In this document: one piece after another, positions 36,540 to 47,088 of the stretch
How the letters are laid out: every line of letters starts with the position of its first letter
Position numbering within the stretch: the first letter of the stretch is position 1
Notes under the pieces: generated by a model
The model's database searches: none
Told to the model about the DNA's origin: nothing
What the model saw: only the letters and a program-made list of their open reading frames with translations
Origin: Lycorma delicatula
Lineage: Eukaryota; Arthropoda; Insecta; Hemiptera; Fulgoridae
Assembly (NCBI RefSeq): GCF_047948215.1
Contig: NC_134463.1
Span: 51,590,701-51,654,700, forward strand
Direction: 5' to 3'
Length of the DNA: 64,000 bases
Made by a program: the position numbers and the translations under genes

Positions 36540-37941
36540 TTTTTTTTTTTTTTTTTCATACAGGGGCAACCAGGAATCGCCGTTAGGCATCTCGTTAGTC
36601 GGCCCCGCATGTAATGGCGGATGATTACCCCCACCCATCCTGTCTTCGTCCACTGTCGAACTCACCCATCGGGGTCTCCTACATATCTCCGAGATAACCG
36701 AACCTCCCATTCGGGAAAGCCCAGATACCCCTCAATGTAGGAGCTGCCCTTCCCGGCCCTATCCTGATGTTCCGGACATATATTCCATATGGCCTTCACA
36801 GCGCGTCCTCCCGCTCATACCTTGAGGGTCTCCCTTGACATTATCGTAAATACACAGACATGCCCATTCTTGTGGGTGAGCATGCCCATTCATCCTAGTC
36901 ATGGGAGCTGCCTCACTGTCCCTAGACGCCGCCATAATTCGTAACCCCCTTTTTTTAAGGGGTTCCCTGTTCAAATTTTTCCTTCAAAATCTCACCAACC
37001 ATATTTGCTACTTCCATCCACATATCTTCATTCGTCAACATGCTATTGATTACAGTCTCTGGTGTTGTTGCTGTATACCTGTCTCTTATATCATCCCGCT
37101 TATGGCATCTAAACACAGTGTGTTCAACACTATCAGTCTCTTGGCAATCCCTGCAAACATCAGATCTTCGGAGCTTAAACCGATGTAAGTACTCACCGAA
37201 ATCACCATGTCCTGATAAGAACTGAGTGAGACTGTAACTAATCTCGCCATGGCGCCGTCCCACCCAGCATCCTATATCTGGGATAAGTCTCCTCGTCCAA
37301 CCGCCTTTTAAAGACGCTGCCCACCTTTCCTGCCAGTCGTTCATTATTTTCGCCCTCGCCTCTATTTTAGGTGTCCCCTTGAATCTCAATAACCTCTCTT
37401 CCGCCAACAGATCGATAGGCGGTGAGCCGGCAATGACACACACAGCATCATAGGAGACTGTCCTATATGCGCATGATACACGCAGGAGCAGTCTCCTATG
37501 TAACGATGCCATCTTAATGTTGTACCTTTGGATATCCAATCCTCTTTTCCACACCGGTGCACCATACAATAGCACCGAAGCTACCGTTGCTGCAATTGCC
37601 TTCCTCTTCCGCTCCTTAGGACCCAACGTGTTGCACATCAGCCGAGAAACTGCCGATAGTACCTTCTCAGCCTTATTACAAGCTTCCTCTATATGTGGAC
37701 CAAAACTCCGGTTCTTATCCATCCATACACCCAAGTATTTAATTCTATCCACAAGAGGAATTGGAGAAAGACCACATTCGAGCTTAACTTGACGAAGAGG
37801 TCTCCTACCCGAAAAAACCAGAACTGCAGACTTTTCAGGAGCCACGGACAAACCATGGGCAGACATCCACTCACAAACCGTAGCCAGAGCTTCATTACCT
37901 TTTTCTTCAATCTGCTCTTCATCAACCTCTTTGATTAATAA
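36540..37941 (-). mobile_element. 5'-truncated R1-like non-LTR retrotransposon
   Basis: A 1.4-kb insertion on the minus strand. Its 3' end is a poly(A) tail (T17 on the plus strand, 36540-36556), then a ~400-bp GC-rich 3' untranslated region (36557-36954), then the end of ORF2 (36955-37941), truncated abruptly at 37941. The exact 14-bp repeat on both sides (36526-36539 and 37942-37955) is a textbook target-primed reverse transcription outcome. The high G+C, long open frame and perfect duplication mark this as the youngest LINE insertion in the window. Confidence 0.93.
36955..37941 (-). CDS. C-terminal part of R1-like LINE ORF2 (RT end and zinc knuckle)
   Basis: An uninterrupted frame of 328 codons runs from the truncated element edge at 37941 to TAA at 36955-36957; the first ATG in it is at 37866, but the natural protein began far upstream. 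It starts just after the reverse-transcriptase active site: EWMSAHGLSVAPEKSAVLVF is the motif that follows the catalytic FADD block, and IKYLGVWMD is the conserved KYLG element of the thumb. The middle (KAIAATVASVLLYGAPVW) is the usual RT connection segment. Near the C-terminus CRDCQETDSVEHTVFRC gives the C-x2-C-x7-H-x4-C zinc knuckle typical of R1/I-type LINEs. No stops or frameshifts, so this copy is recent, but without the endonuclease and catalytic core it cannot act. Confidence 0.9.
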   Translation of the reverse strand, partial: LLIKEVDEEQIEEKGNEALATVCEWMSAHGLSVAPEKSAVLVFSGRRPLRQVKLECGLSPIPLVDRIKYLGVWMDKNRSFGPHIEEACNKAEKVLSAVSRLMCNTLGPKERKRKAIAATVASVLLYGAPVWKRGLDIQRYNIKMASLHRRLLLRVSCAYRTVSYDAVCVIAGSPPIDLLAEERLLRFKGTPKIEARAKIMNDWQERWAASLKGGWTRRLIPDIGCWVGRRHGEISYSLTQFLSGHGDFGEYLHRFKLRRSDVCRDCQETDSVEHTVFRCHKRDDIRDRYTATTPETVINSMLTNEDMWMEVANMVGEILKEKFEQGTP

Positions 37942-37955
37942 CGCCCTTCTCGTCT
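37942..37955 (+). repeat. right 14-bp target-site duplication of R1-like LINE
   Basis: CGCCCTTCTCGTCT, matching 36526-36539. Confidence 0.92.
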
Positions 37956-38014
37956 AGCCAGAGATTTCTGTCCCTTGGATCCTGCTGTGTTCGTTAAACT
38001 CATGTTTGTAAGAA

Positions 38015-38834
38015 TAATAATGGTAATTAAAAATTAAAGCCTATTCAATTTATAAAAAATATCTATGTATCGTAATTTCTTCAGAGCAACGATTGGTCAG
38101 TGAGGATCCGAAATTTTGAGTGATCTAAGAATGTGGGACAAAATCTCTACCATAAAAATATTAATTATAACTGTTTAGCCGTACTTCGTACCGGTAAAAA
38201 TGTATTTTGCGTGGTTCTTAGTGTTACCTCTCAAACACCACTATGAAGTGACCGTACTTCAGTCAGTGACCGTAGCCAGTCAAAAAAAAATCCTAATTGA
38301 AAAATAACTCGAAATGATTTTTAGATATTTATTTGAAGAATATTTGCAAGGTCCAACCTAGTGAATATCTCATTTAGTATTGTTGGAAATGGGAAAATTT
38401 GGTAGCATTTTTTAAAATCTTTTTTACTATTTCGAAAAGTCGAATTTCGAAAAATCTATAAATTGGTTTTTAAATATTAACAGGAAAATTACACACCAAA
38501 AATCAAGTTGATGTCTTCATTTGTTACCGTGAAATTAAAAAAAATTATTGTGTCTCCATTTTAGCCCTTTAAACTAGGATTTCAAAAACTCCTATGTTAG
38601 TGTGCACTTACAACATATTGTTGTAAACAATATATTATATATATAGAAAACAATGTATTCAAATATTCATAATTTTATCTTCACAAGTTTTTGCTGGGCG
38701 TTGATAAATTGTTCAGCCAGTTAGTCAGTCAGGACAAGTTGCGGTTATATATATATATATATATATATTACATGAACACAATTGAAAGGTTGATAAAACA
38801 TTAACAAAATGTACATTATGTAACTTCACAAAAT
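38015..38834. other. intergenic DNA
   Basis: No gene. 38090-38300 is somewhat GC-richer than average and contains ACCGTACTTC-like words twice; the rest is AT-rich with a (TA)n run at 38745-38769. Confidence 0.5.
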
Positions 38835-39138
38835 TTAACCTTTCCCTTTTACTCTTTTCTCTTTTCCTTTTTTCCTTTTCCCCTTTTAGATTTCCCATTT
38901 TCATTTTTACCATATTACTTTTCCCCGTTTTCCTTTAATTTTTCTCCATTTTCCCCGTTTCCATCCCTTTCCTATATCTCTCTTTCCCTTGTTTCCTTTT
39001 TTTTTCTCCTTCCCTCTTTCCATTTCCTTTTCCCCATTTTCCTCTTTTATATTTTTTCCATTTTCCCCTTCTTCCCTTCTTCCCTTTTCCTTTTTTTATT
39101 TTCCCTTTTCCAATTTTTCCCTTTCTTCCTTTTTCCCC
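38835..39138. repeat. ~300-bp polypyrimidine tract
   Basis: Nearly pure C/T on the plus strand, built from degenerate units like TTCCCTTTTCC. The complementary purine strand reads as a lysine/glycine/arginine-rich frame (38935-39186), which is a composition effect. Such tracts can form triplex (H-DNA) structures and are prone to slippage. Confidence 0.9.
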
Positions 39139-42100
39139 ACGCGTAAAACGGTCCAGTAGTTTTTTTAGTCTATAGTGGACACACATAACAGAAACACTGA
39201 AATGGAATCGTAAAGTATTTAATATAGCGTGTATTGCTTTTACAAATCACAAATTGTTTTTCAAAAAAAGCATGTTTTTACCTGTCACAGGTGTGACATC
39301 TGAGGTATATAAAAACACGCGCGTGTTCAAATGTAATGTTTGTCAAAATTTCAAAGCAATCGATGAAGAACTTTCGGAGATTTAAGATTTTGAACAAACG
39401 AACATTTACATTTATATATATATAAAATATATGCAGTCTGTGTGCGCGCGCGCGCCTGTGTGTTTAAATAAAAACACACACACACATATACACACTTAAT
39501 AATATATAACATATGTTTTTTTTAAATGTATTCATAATTCATATAAATTGTTGTGCGCGTGAGCGCATGTGTGTTTGTACATATGTATATATATAAAAAG
39601 ATGTAATGTTAAAGTAATTTAAAAAATAATTATAATACTACGGTACGTGGTTACAATAAGGTGTTGGTTGATTATGAAACATAATTTTTTAAAAAAGTTG
39701 TTTTTTAATATTATGATGTAATAATGTCGTACACTTATGATTATACGCGCATCTACGAAGGAGGTTCTTAATAAAAAGCGGCTTCTTTATTTACACTTTC
39801 TCATTAGGGAAGACTTTTGAAATCTCATGTATTATATTCGTTTATTCATAGAAGTCTATATCAAAATTATATACAATTCCGTTTTGTATATTCATACTTC
39901 CATAAATTTAGTATAATATTTTACTATATATTTTTTTATAATTAAATTTGCTTGTACTATAACTGAGCTTAGAATTTCAAGTGAGATAAATTAAATAGAT
40001 AAGAAAATAATATATTATTGATTCTGTGTAAATTTCTATTTAATATCTTTTCTTTCAGTTAGCTTAAAGTGTAATCAGATTTTCTTTTTACATGTAAATT
40101 TCATTTCAGATATTTTTGGATCAGAAAGTTTAACTAATTGAGTTAATATTTTGTTAAAGGTTGGTGAAAAATAAACATGCTTGCAAGCATATGCGGTTGC
40201 GCACTCACAATTTGTTCACAGAAGAGATATATATATAAAATTAGAAAATTTTACGATAAAAATATAATCTTAATCAATTATTGTTAGTTAAAATCTTGTA
40301 AATTGCATAAACAGTTCAATTAGTTAATAAAATCTCAACCAAAATTTGAATTTAAAATCTAATTTAGACTTTTAATTGGATTTGAATCCGTTTTTATAAT
40401 ATGCTTTTAATTATGGTCACACGCCATTATATCAACTACCGTAAATGTGTGTGGAAATGCAAACACTATATTTATGTGTTTTGCATTAACTATGAATGAT
40501 ATTCAACTGGATGGATGTTATACCTTAATTTATACATAGAAGTTTCTTTGAACTGGTACTAGGTTCGATTCGTACTTAGGAAATGAGATTTGTTTTTCAT
40601 CATTACAATCCTTACCACAAAAATGAAATTAATATAACTGATCGACTACTATGATTAGACTACTTATTTTTGTTGCTGTTTTTAATGATTGCACAGTAAA
40701 ACTTCTTTGATAAAACGTTATCAATTACAATAGCATTTAATTAGATTTATTTTTGTAAATAAAATAAATATAATTCTAAAAATAGGTAATAAAATTTATG
40801 TGAGACTGATGTTTTAATTTAAATTCACATTTACGAAATTAAATGAGTAAAAAAAAAAAAAAATTAAATTAAACGTAATTGTACAAAAGGATACACAATT
40901 ATAATAAGGAATGTTTATTAAAAATAAATAAATGATTGAATAAAAAATAAACGAACATAAAAATTAATTTATAAACAATATAAATAACAAATTTTTACAG
41001 TAGGAATAATAAATTCAAGGGAGAGATGTCAGAAGATTCGAAATTAAAATAGGAGTTTGATAAAAGGATGGTTTATCATAAATTTTTTTGACTATTTTCT
41101 AGATAAAGTAATAACAAAATGGGAAAAGAAGATAAAGAAATTTAAACACACCACAAAATAAAATTGGGTTCGGAACTGAAAAGAATTGGATTCAGCTGCT
41201 AGGACTTTGTCGATGAAATTCTAATTTTCTTGGAGATTATCAAATTGCAGTACAAAAAGAAAACCAAATAAAAATTCGTATATAAAACATATCCTTTGAA
41301 AAGACGGAATTTTAATCAACATCAAAGATTTCCCTAGGTCCTAAAATACGAAATATTTGTTTGTTTTTTTTTTTTGTTTTTTTTTACAAAAAAGAATATT
41401 TATGATCATGTATGACTTTATGGTCTGCACTACTTGTTGGATTAAACTTCCACTCATTAATTTGCCTACTACATAAAGTTTACTTTTCATTTCAATATAA
41501 GACATTTTTATTAAATCCTCTCGTGCATGAAACTCTATAGACAGTTCCATCTTCAATTCTATGCAAAAAATGAAATCAAAACACATCCCGTCAAGTATTT
41601 TTCATGATTTACTAGTATATAATATTTATGTTGATTACTATTCACGCATACAACCACGTCTTTTAAAAACAAAAATTTGTCCCCGAATTAATTTTTAAAA
41701 TTAATGATCGTTCGTTTTTTAAACAAAAGATTATTTAAGAGCAAATTTGACTTTACGGTCCGCACTACAAGGAACTCTATGGACAATTTTATCTTCACCG
41801 CTACGTAAAATATAAAATCAAAACACATTCTGTCAAGCTTAAACATTCATCGATCATCTTCCTGTTACATAAAGTTTCTTTTATATTTCAGTATAAGAGA
41901 TTTTTTTCTACATACAACTCTATGCTTAAACATGTTTATGTTGAGCTAATGTTTTATGCAAACCATTTATATACTAATCTCAACGAAAGAGATATGATGA
42001 ATGTATCACAACTTATCTTTATACAGTATTATTCCTAATAGTGTTTCGTCTCGTACTGAATTCATGCAGTCAAATTCGTTGTATGATAAAAACATGTCTC

Positions 42101-43332
42101 GTATTAAAATAGGATTTCTATAGATAAAACTGAATCGATCGAATGAAAATGAGAAGATATCAAGTTCCATCAGAAAAATAAAAGCCAAATTATTGAACAA
42201 TTTTATGAGAATGGATAATAACAAGCTCACGAAATAAATCTCCAGCCATTTTTAAAACAAAAGAGCAGAAATCGATAGACCTCACTGGTTTATAAAGATT
42301 GAAAAGAAGTGAAAATATCTGAAAACTTAGCAAGATAGAATAAGTTCAGAAAACTAGTTTTAGATTTCAAGGGTTTCCAATAGAAAGAGAAAAAATCAAC
42401 TCACTTCTAGAAGTAATAAGGCAAAAACAAAGTAAAAGAATGAGAAACTGTTGGAAAACTAGTAAAAGAAAAGTCCCAGAAAAAATAAATAAATGTAAAA
42501 TATAGCTGCACGTGCCTCTCAGTCAGCCAAACTCGAAAATAAAAATAAATAATCGTAATTAAATTCTTCAAATAATTTGCATCTAAAAAGATCACTCACT
42601 ATCATAATATTAAAAATTTCATTTAGAAAATAATCAATAAAAATAAAAATAATATACTATGCGAAATCGTCTGAAACGTTTTTATGAATATTCTAATTAT
42701 TATTTTATATTAGTCTTGAAAATAAAATTAACAACATTTTTACTTTCTCCTCTATACTTATAACGGGAAAATATCGGAATCGGTAAAAATTTTGATGTGG
42801 CGTCTTTCATTCAACCAATTCTTCGAAAATTGTTTAAAAAATGTTTGTAGCTTTGATGTTATAAGGTGAATAATATACCTTAAATAAACTGAAGTTTGAG
42901 ACTAATATCTGGCTACATATATCCCACCTTTGGCTTGAATTTCGACAACCCATCATTGAAGAAGGCATCACGGTATCCATGTTTTATTTTTATTCCGCAG
43001 CAATAGTTTTACAGAGTACCTTGGAAGGCGTTGGAAACATAAGAGACTGAATTAGGATAATAAAAAATTTAATGTTAAATAATGGTCTAATTTTCCTTCT
43101 TTTTCAGTCTGTCTGCCATTTTGTGTTTTTCCGATAAAAATGTATACCATAAGACCGAATTGAGATATTTTAATGAAATTAAAATATTTCAGTCCGTTAA
43201 TATTGTCAAATATTTACGGATGTCCGTGAAATATTACAATATTTAATTTGTAGATGTTTTAGCTATATCCGAAAACATCTACAAAAAAAATCAGTTTGAA
43301 ACTTTTTCCTTTCAAAATAAAAAAAAAAACTC
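39139..43332. other. AT-rich intergenic DNA with microsatellites
   Basis: About 4.2 kb without recognisable genes. It contains a compound TA/GC/CA microsatellite region at about 39413-39490 and a block at 39340-39415 (CAAAATTTCAAAGCAATCGA, CAAACGAACATTTACATT) of the kind seen at 3' ends of RTE-like retroelements, though unsupported here. A rearranged duplication at 41405-41900 is listed separately. Confidence 0.5.
41405..41900. repeat. imperfect, rearranged local duplication
   Basis: 41415-41610 and 41750-41900 share several words: GACTTTATGGTCTGCACTAC / GACTTTACGGTCCGCACTAC, AAACTCTATAGACAGTT / GAACTCTATGGACAATT, ATCAAAACACATCCCGTCAAG / ATCAAAACACATTCTGTCAAG and TTACATAAAGTTTCTTTT-type text. 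The order of blocks differs between the two, so an inversion-free rearrangement or deletion followed the duplication. Confidence 0.7.
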
Positions 43333-44014
43333 CATTTCGGCACGCCGAAAGGAGGAGGTAGATTTCACCGATGATACGTAGGGGATAAAATAAATTTCCA
43401 CCTTTAAGTTAAGAACAACTTCAAATTTACTCAATACGACAATGGTTGCATATGAAAAAATGTTTCTCATATTTAGCATAAGATAAGCCCCATTTTCTTA
43501 CAATTCCAGCAACATTTTGATCATCCGTTACCATATCAAATATTGTTTCAGACAAAGGTATTACGTAATGTTTAGAGGACTAACGATCTGTTTAAACCGA
43601 TTCGATACTTTGCCTATTAAGTAAGGGAGGTAAGATTATTTTTTGTCTTCGAAATCCCATTTTTTCCACCCCCTGGACCAATAGTTGATACAAAAAAACT
43701 TTACTTAGATAAATTTTCGGCTCGTATCCAAAAAATTGTAGGAACGTCGTTTAAATTACCTACAATTTTCGATATTTTACTTAATAAGAAAGTTACAACG
43801 ATATTTTTTTTTCGAAAAAGCTCCCCCCTAATTTCCACCTCGATGATCCAATTTTGGCCGTTAACGAAGTTGACCGAGATTTTTGGACGAGTTATTTTTA
43901 AGGACAATTTGAAAGTGATTGGCGCAAAATTAAGGCAGATCGTGTACAAAATAATGTGAAATATATATATATATATTTAAAATATATAAATATAAAATAA
44001 AAATATATATTTAA

Positions 44015-44047
<33 letters not shown>

Positions 44048-44165
44048 AACTTTTGTGTTGACGGTGGTTTTGGGGATGTGAAACGGGAAGATACGTCGAA
44101 ATTTTCTGGAAGTCGAATGATGGTACCCATTACAATAGGTAGCTTTCTTATGTAATCTACCTTTT
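43333..44165 (+). repeat. non-coding repeat family R, copy B
   Basis: Begins TTTCGGCACGCCGAAAGGAG, continues with AATACGACAATGGTTGCATATG, TTTAGCATAAG, CTTTGCCTATTAAG, GGCCGTTAACGAAGTTGACC and ends GTCGAAATTTTCTGGAAG followed by CCCATTACAATAGGTAGC, matching copies A and C block for block. It contains (TA)n interrupted by AT-rich words at about 43963-44045. The longest of the three copies. The first 14 bases, TTCGGCACGCCGAA, are a small palindrome. Confidence 0.88.
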
Positions 44166-44566
44166 TAACACCGGCCGTCTAATATTTAATCATTAGTAGT
44201 ACCGTAAATATTTGTTTTATCGAATTGTGTTTTATTAGATAAAATGTTTAGCCTTTTATTGCAAAAAGAATAACATCTAATTTGTACAAACAGGTTGATA
44301 GTCAGTTCAGATATGGCTAACTTAAGTGAACTGCAAAACTTTTACGTGAAAAAGGTACAAAATTGTCAGATTCCATAATTTCCAGTCTGCACCACTACCG
44401 ATACGCAGGTAAGGCGTTACAAGATTTCACACTTTTTTTAGTTTCTTAGGAAGATTATTAAACAGATCTGGTTTAGTGTACTGGACCTAGAAACCTAATA
44501 GTTACCCCAGACGAGTCCTCTCTTCTTAAATTATGTATCATCAAAGTATTTATGTTTATGTTTATG
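44166..44566. other. intergenic DNA
   Basis: No gene or shared repeat seen. Confidence 0.5.
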
Positions 44567-45012
44567 ATCATTTATGTTTCTAATGTTATTTATTCGTAAG
44601 TTACTATTATTCTTTTTATGATGTGGTTTTATTCGTAGTGTTGGACATTATTATGATTTTTAGTTCATTACTGGCTGGACTTTATTAACGCTTATACTAT
44701 ATTTGATTTACTATTGGTGTCTTCCTTTTTACTGTTTAGCCTCCTGGAATTACCGTCAGGTATTACTTGAGAGGATGAATGAGAATGATATGTATGAGTG
44801 TAACTGAAGTGTTTTCTTTTACAATCTCAGGTCGACCACTTCTGAGATTTGTGATTAATTGAAACCCAACCACCAAAGCAAAGAACACCGGTATCTACGA
44901 TCTAGTATTGAAATCCGTAACTGCCTTTACTAGAATTTGAACGCTGGAATTTTCGACTTTCAAATCAGCTAATTTGCGAAGACGCGTTCACCAATTGACC
45001 AACCCGGTGGGG
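44567..45012 (-). repeat. SINE family I, copy 3, long form with extra tail
   Basis: The SINE proper occupies about 44724-45012 on the minus strand (TGGTTGGTCAATTGGTGAAC-type head, GTTCAAATTCT B box, AACACCGGTATCTACGATC body complement). Where copy 2 ends in its A-tail, this copy continues for ~157 bp (44567-44723) with text that is shared with copy 4, for example AGTAATGAACTA and ACTACGAATAAAACCACA on the SINE strand. A 17-bp-class deletion distinguishes the two tails. Confidence 0.82.
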
Positions 45013-45221
45013 AATACAAATGTCTAGAATGTATTTAATTAACGTTTGTCTAGGAAACCCCTTTATAACTTGATTATTACCATGAAATTTAATTATGGTT
45101 TCTAAATTAAGAAACCGATGAAACCGGGAGGAAATTGAGATAAATAAAAATAAATTTGGTGCAAGGGGTTAACTGAAACCCAAAATGTTTTACTACGAAT
45201 TTTGATTTTTCTTCAGTTATC

Positions 45222-45229
45222 ATTTTAAC
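45222..45229 (+). repeat. left 8-bp target-site duplication of SINE II
   Basis: ATTTTAAC, repeated at 45406-45413. Confidence 0.65.
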
Positions 45230-45405
45230 CCTTTTTTCTTTCTTTTTTTTTGTTTAATCTCCGGACCACCGTTAGATATTGCTTCAGAGAATGTGATGAA
45301 CGATTTGTAGCGTGTGTGAAGATATCATGACTGACCAGAATTCGAACCCGGGACCTACTGATGAAAGGCCAGGACGCTACCACTCGCGCCACGGAGGCCG
45401 GCATA
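45230..45405 (-). repeat. tRNA-derived SINE, family II, copy 1
   Basis: On the minus strand the head reads CCTCCGTGGCGCGAGTGGTA (A box region) followed by CCCGGGTTCGAATTCTGG (B box), then a short body (CACACGCTACAAATCGTTCA, GGTGGTCCGGAGATTAAAC) and a poly(A) tail (T-rich at 45230-45251). The unit is flanked by ATTTTAAC on both sides. Shorter relatives lie at 56770-56900 and 60675-60772. It folds only partly as a tRNA and is not a functional tRNA gene. Confidence 0.88.
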
Positions 45406-45413
45406 ATTTTAAC
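45406..45413 (+). repeat. right 8-bp target-site duplication of SINE II
   Basis: ATTTTAAC, matching 45222-45229. Confidence 0.65.
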
Positions 45414-46391
45414 ACTGCATAAATTTTATAGCTAAATTGTAATTTGATTAAGGCGGTCAAATCAAGCCGAAATATTTTTACTGAACATTTTGATATATTT
45501 TGTAATTGTATTCTAAATATTGCTTAATTATTTTAGTATTATTTAATAACCCTTTGATGTGTTTGAAATAAAAATCTCCCAAGAGCAATGCAAGAAAAAT
45601 AATGGAACCTTTTGCCAGCTTTTTTTTTTATTGGTAATATGATTTTCCGAAGTTAGTTAATAAGATAAATCAAACCATTAAAACAAAAATTATCATTTAC
45701 ACATATGTGTATTCGTTAATTACTAAAACAGCGCGTCTGTTCCGTTTGATAAGAAGTAAATATAAGCTTTTAATTTAACATTAAATTCTTACGACTTACA
45801 AATTGCTATTTCAGCAGTCTATATAGTACTGTAAACTTAGTTTGTACTAGTTTTAGTTCTTACTAATTAACTATTCATGTAACTTAGGCTTGATAAGTAG
45901 TTTCTTCCTGATACATTTGTCATTAAAAGCACTTAACTATTATCGTGCATTTATTATGATAAAGGGTTATTATAATAACGGTTGGTTTAATTTTATAATG
46001 TATTTTTGTATTAACATATTTTTATCACAAAATATTATTAATTTTTTTTTTATTGTTATTTGTAATTCTTGGTAATATTTTTGAAAATTCACAACTTTCT
46101 TTTTAATTACATATTTTTATTATCGTAACGTTTCTTCAGATTTTGCCAAAAATTATCATTCATATTTAATTTTTAGCCGATTTTCTGAATAATTTTTGTC
46201 CAAGTAAAAAAGAAGGAATAGTTTAAGTAGAAAATGTATGGTGTATTGGAAATAAAAATTCATACTAATTTGGAACAAAAAAAGTAACGAAAAGTTAAAA
46301 AATAAAATAAACATTAAATAAAAAATAATAATGTAAAATATAATTAATTAATTTTGAAAGGTGTGAAGTTTGTATACTCTCTTAATTTACT
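45414..46391. other. AT-rich intergenic DNA
   Basis: No gene or shared repeat seen. Confidence 0.6.
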
Positions 46392-46781
46392 CTTTTTTTT
46401 TCTTCTGGTTAGGGGAATAATCCCATTTACGGACAGAGTATCGGGCTCGCTAACAGGTTCCGCAGATGTTACGGCGTATGTAGCCTGCGCCCTACCAACT
46501 AAACCTCCACCTCACTAGCCCCTCCCTTCCGAGGCCGGAAACCGCATTTAAGTCAGCCTCAGAAGGTGCCTTTGAGCTCATTGTGATCAGAATCCCCGTA
46601 GATCATCACTGTCGCCCATCCACGCAGACACGAACGAACGGCAACTCTGCAGAGGTCTGTCTGTCCTCCCTTCGTTCTTCAGTCAGGTATCCTTCATCTC
46701 ACATCGTGAGGTTATCGCTGGTCTTCTTTGTTCTGTTGGATGGTCTGCATGTTATTATAGAGGAGCCTCATCTTCTGATTG

Positions 46782-46841
46782 AAACGGGATGCAACCATGT
46801 CTAGGATGCCAAGGCATCCTAGACATGGTTACATCCCGTTT
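46782..46841. repeat. near-perfect hairpin, 29-bp arms, 2-base loop
   Basis: AAACGGGATGCAACCATGTC and nine more bases (46782-46810) are mirrored at 46813-46841 with one mismatch and the loop AA. It lies seven bases after the stop codon in the LINE 3' untranslated region. Confidence 0.95.
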
Positions 46842-46848
46842 CTTCTCA

Positions 46849-47044
46849 CTATTTATTCAGCTGTCCAATCTGCTCATTCTCTCGCAGAATCTTTGTGGCC
46901 AGTTCTGGTACTGCAAGCCACTCTTTATCTCCCCAGAGCATATACTCTATCATATTGTCCAGTATCAGTTGGAGGACCCCAAGGTCTCTCCGTAGCGGCA
47001 CCCACTTTCCACAATCGAAAGAGGTGTGCTCTGGGGTATCTATT
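46849..47044 (-). pseudogene. C-terminus of LINE ORF2 (zinc knuckle tail)
   Basis: About 64 open codons from the truncation edge to TAG at 46849-46851. It opens with DTPEHTSFDCGKW, the second half of the Cys/His knuckle (H-x4-C) that ends R1-type reverse transcriptases, and goes on with PLRRDLGVLQLILDNMIEYM, then WLAVPELATKILRENEQ. The C-terminal helix and the LxxxI spacing fit the family. The piece is open and undamaged but represents only the last few percent of the protein; it has no start of its own. Confidence 0.8.
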
Positions 47045-47046
47045 GG

Positions 47047-47088
47047 GTTTTAATATATTTGTTGTATAAACAATAAATATATTAAAAC
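47047..47088. repeat. hairpin, 19-bp arms, at the LINE 5' junction
   Basis: GTTTTAATATATTTGTTGT (47047-47065) recurs inverted at 47070-47088 with one mismatch and a 4-base loop. It begins where the truncated LINE ends. Confidence 0.85.

Larger units (their letters stand above)
36511..38014 (+). pseudogene. candidate coding exon disrupted by a LINE
   Basis: If the LINE at 36540-37941 and one duplication copy are removed, an ATG at 36511 opens a frame reading MDRFNRPSRLARD then FCPLDPAVFVKLMF, ending at 38008 directly before GTAAGA (38009-38014), a good 5' splice-site match. The 27-codon frame lies in GC-richer DNA. I do not recognise the peptide. It could be chance; a start codon, an open frame this short and a GTAAGA are together only modest evidence. 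If real, the insertion breaks it after codon 9 or so. Confidence 0.25.
46392..47046 (-). mobile_element. second 5'-truncated R1-like LINE end
   Basis: On the minus strand: a last piece of ORF2 (47044-46849), a GC-rich 3' untranslated region to about 46402, and a poly(A) tail (T-run 46393-46401). Its 3' untranslated sequence differs from that of the element at 36540-37941, so it is another family or subfamily. No clear target-site duplication can be read; the right edge abuts a palindrome (47047-47088). Confidence 0.8.

Noticed and set aside
36317..36586. 89-codon open frame starting MVVDQQRRTSSQ
   Set aside because: It runs through the LINE poly(A) tail into its 3' untranslated region, so most of its C-terminus is not host sequence; a different frame gives the better exon candidate.
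38935..39186. Lysine/glycine/arginine-rich 83-codon frame
   Set aside because: Pure composition effect of the polypurine strand of the pyrimidine tract.
45340..45405. tRNA gene on the minus strand (strong A and B boxes)
   Set aside because: The acceptor and anticodon stems do not pair properly and the sequence continues into a SINE body with poly(A) and a target duplication.
46583..47069. Plus-strand open frames of 68-96 codons
   Set aside because: They are antisense to the R1-like LINE end, whose minus-strand reading is a recognisable zinc-knuckle tail.
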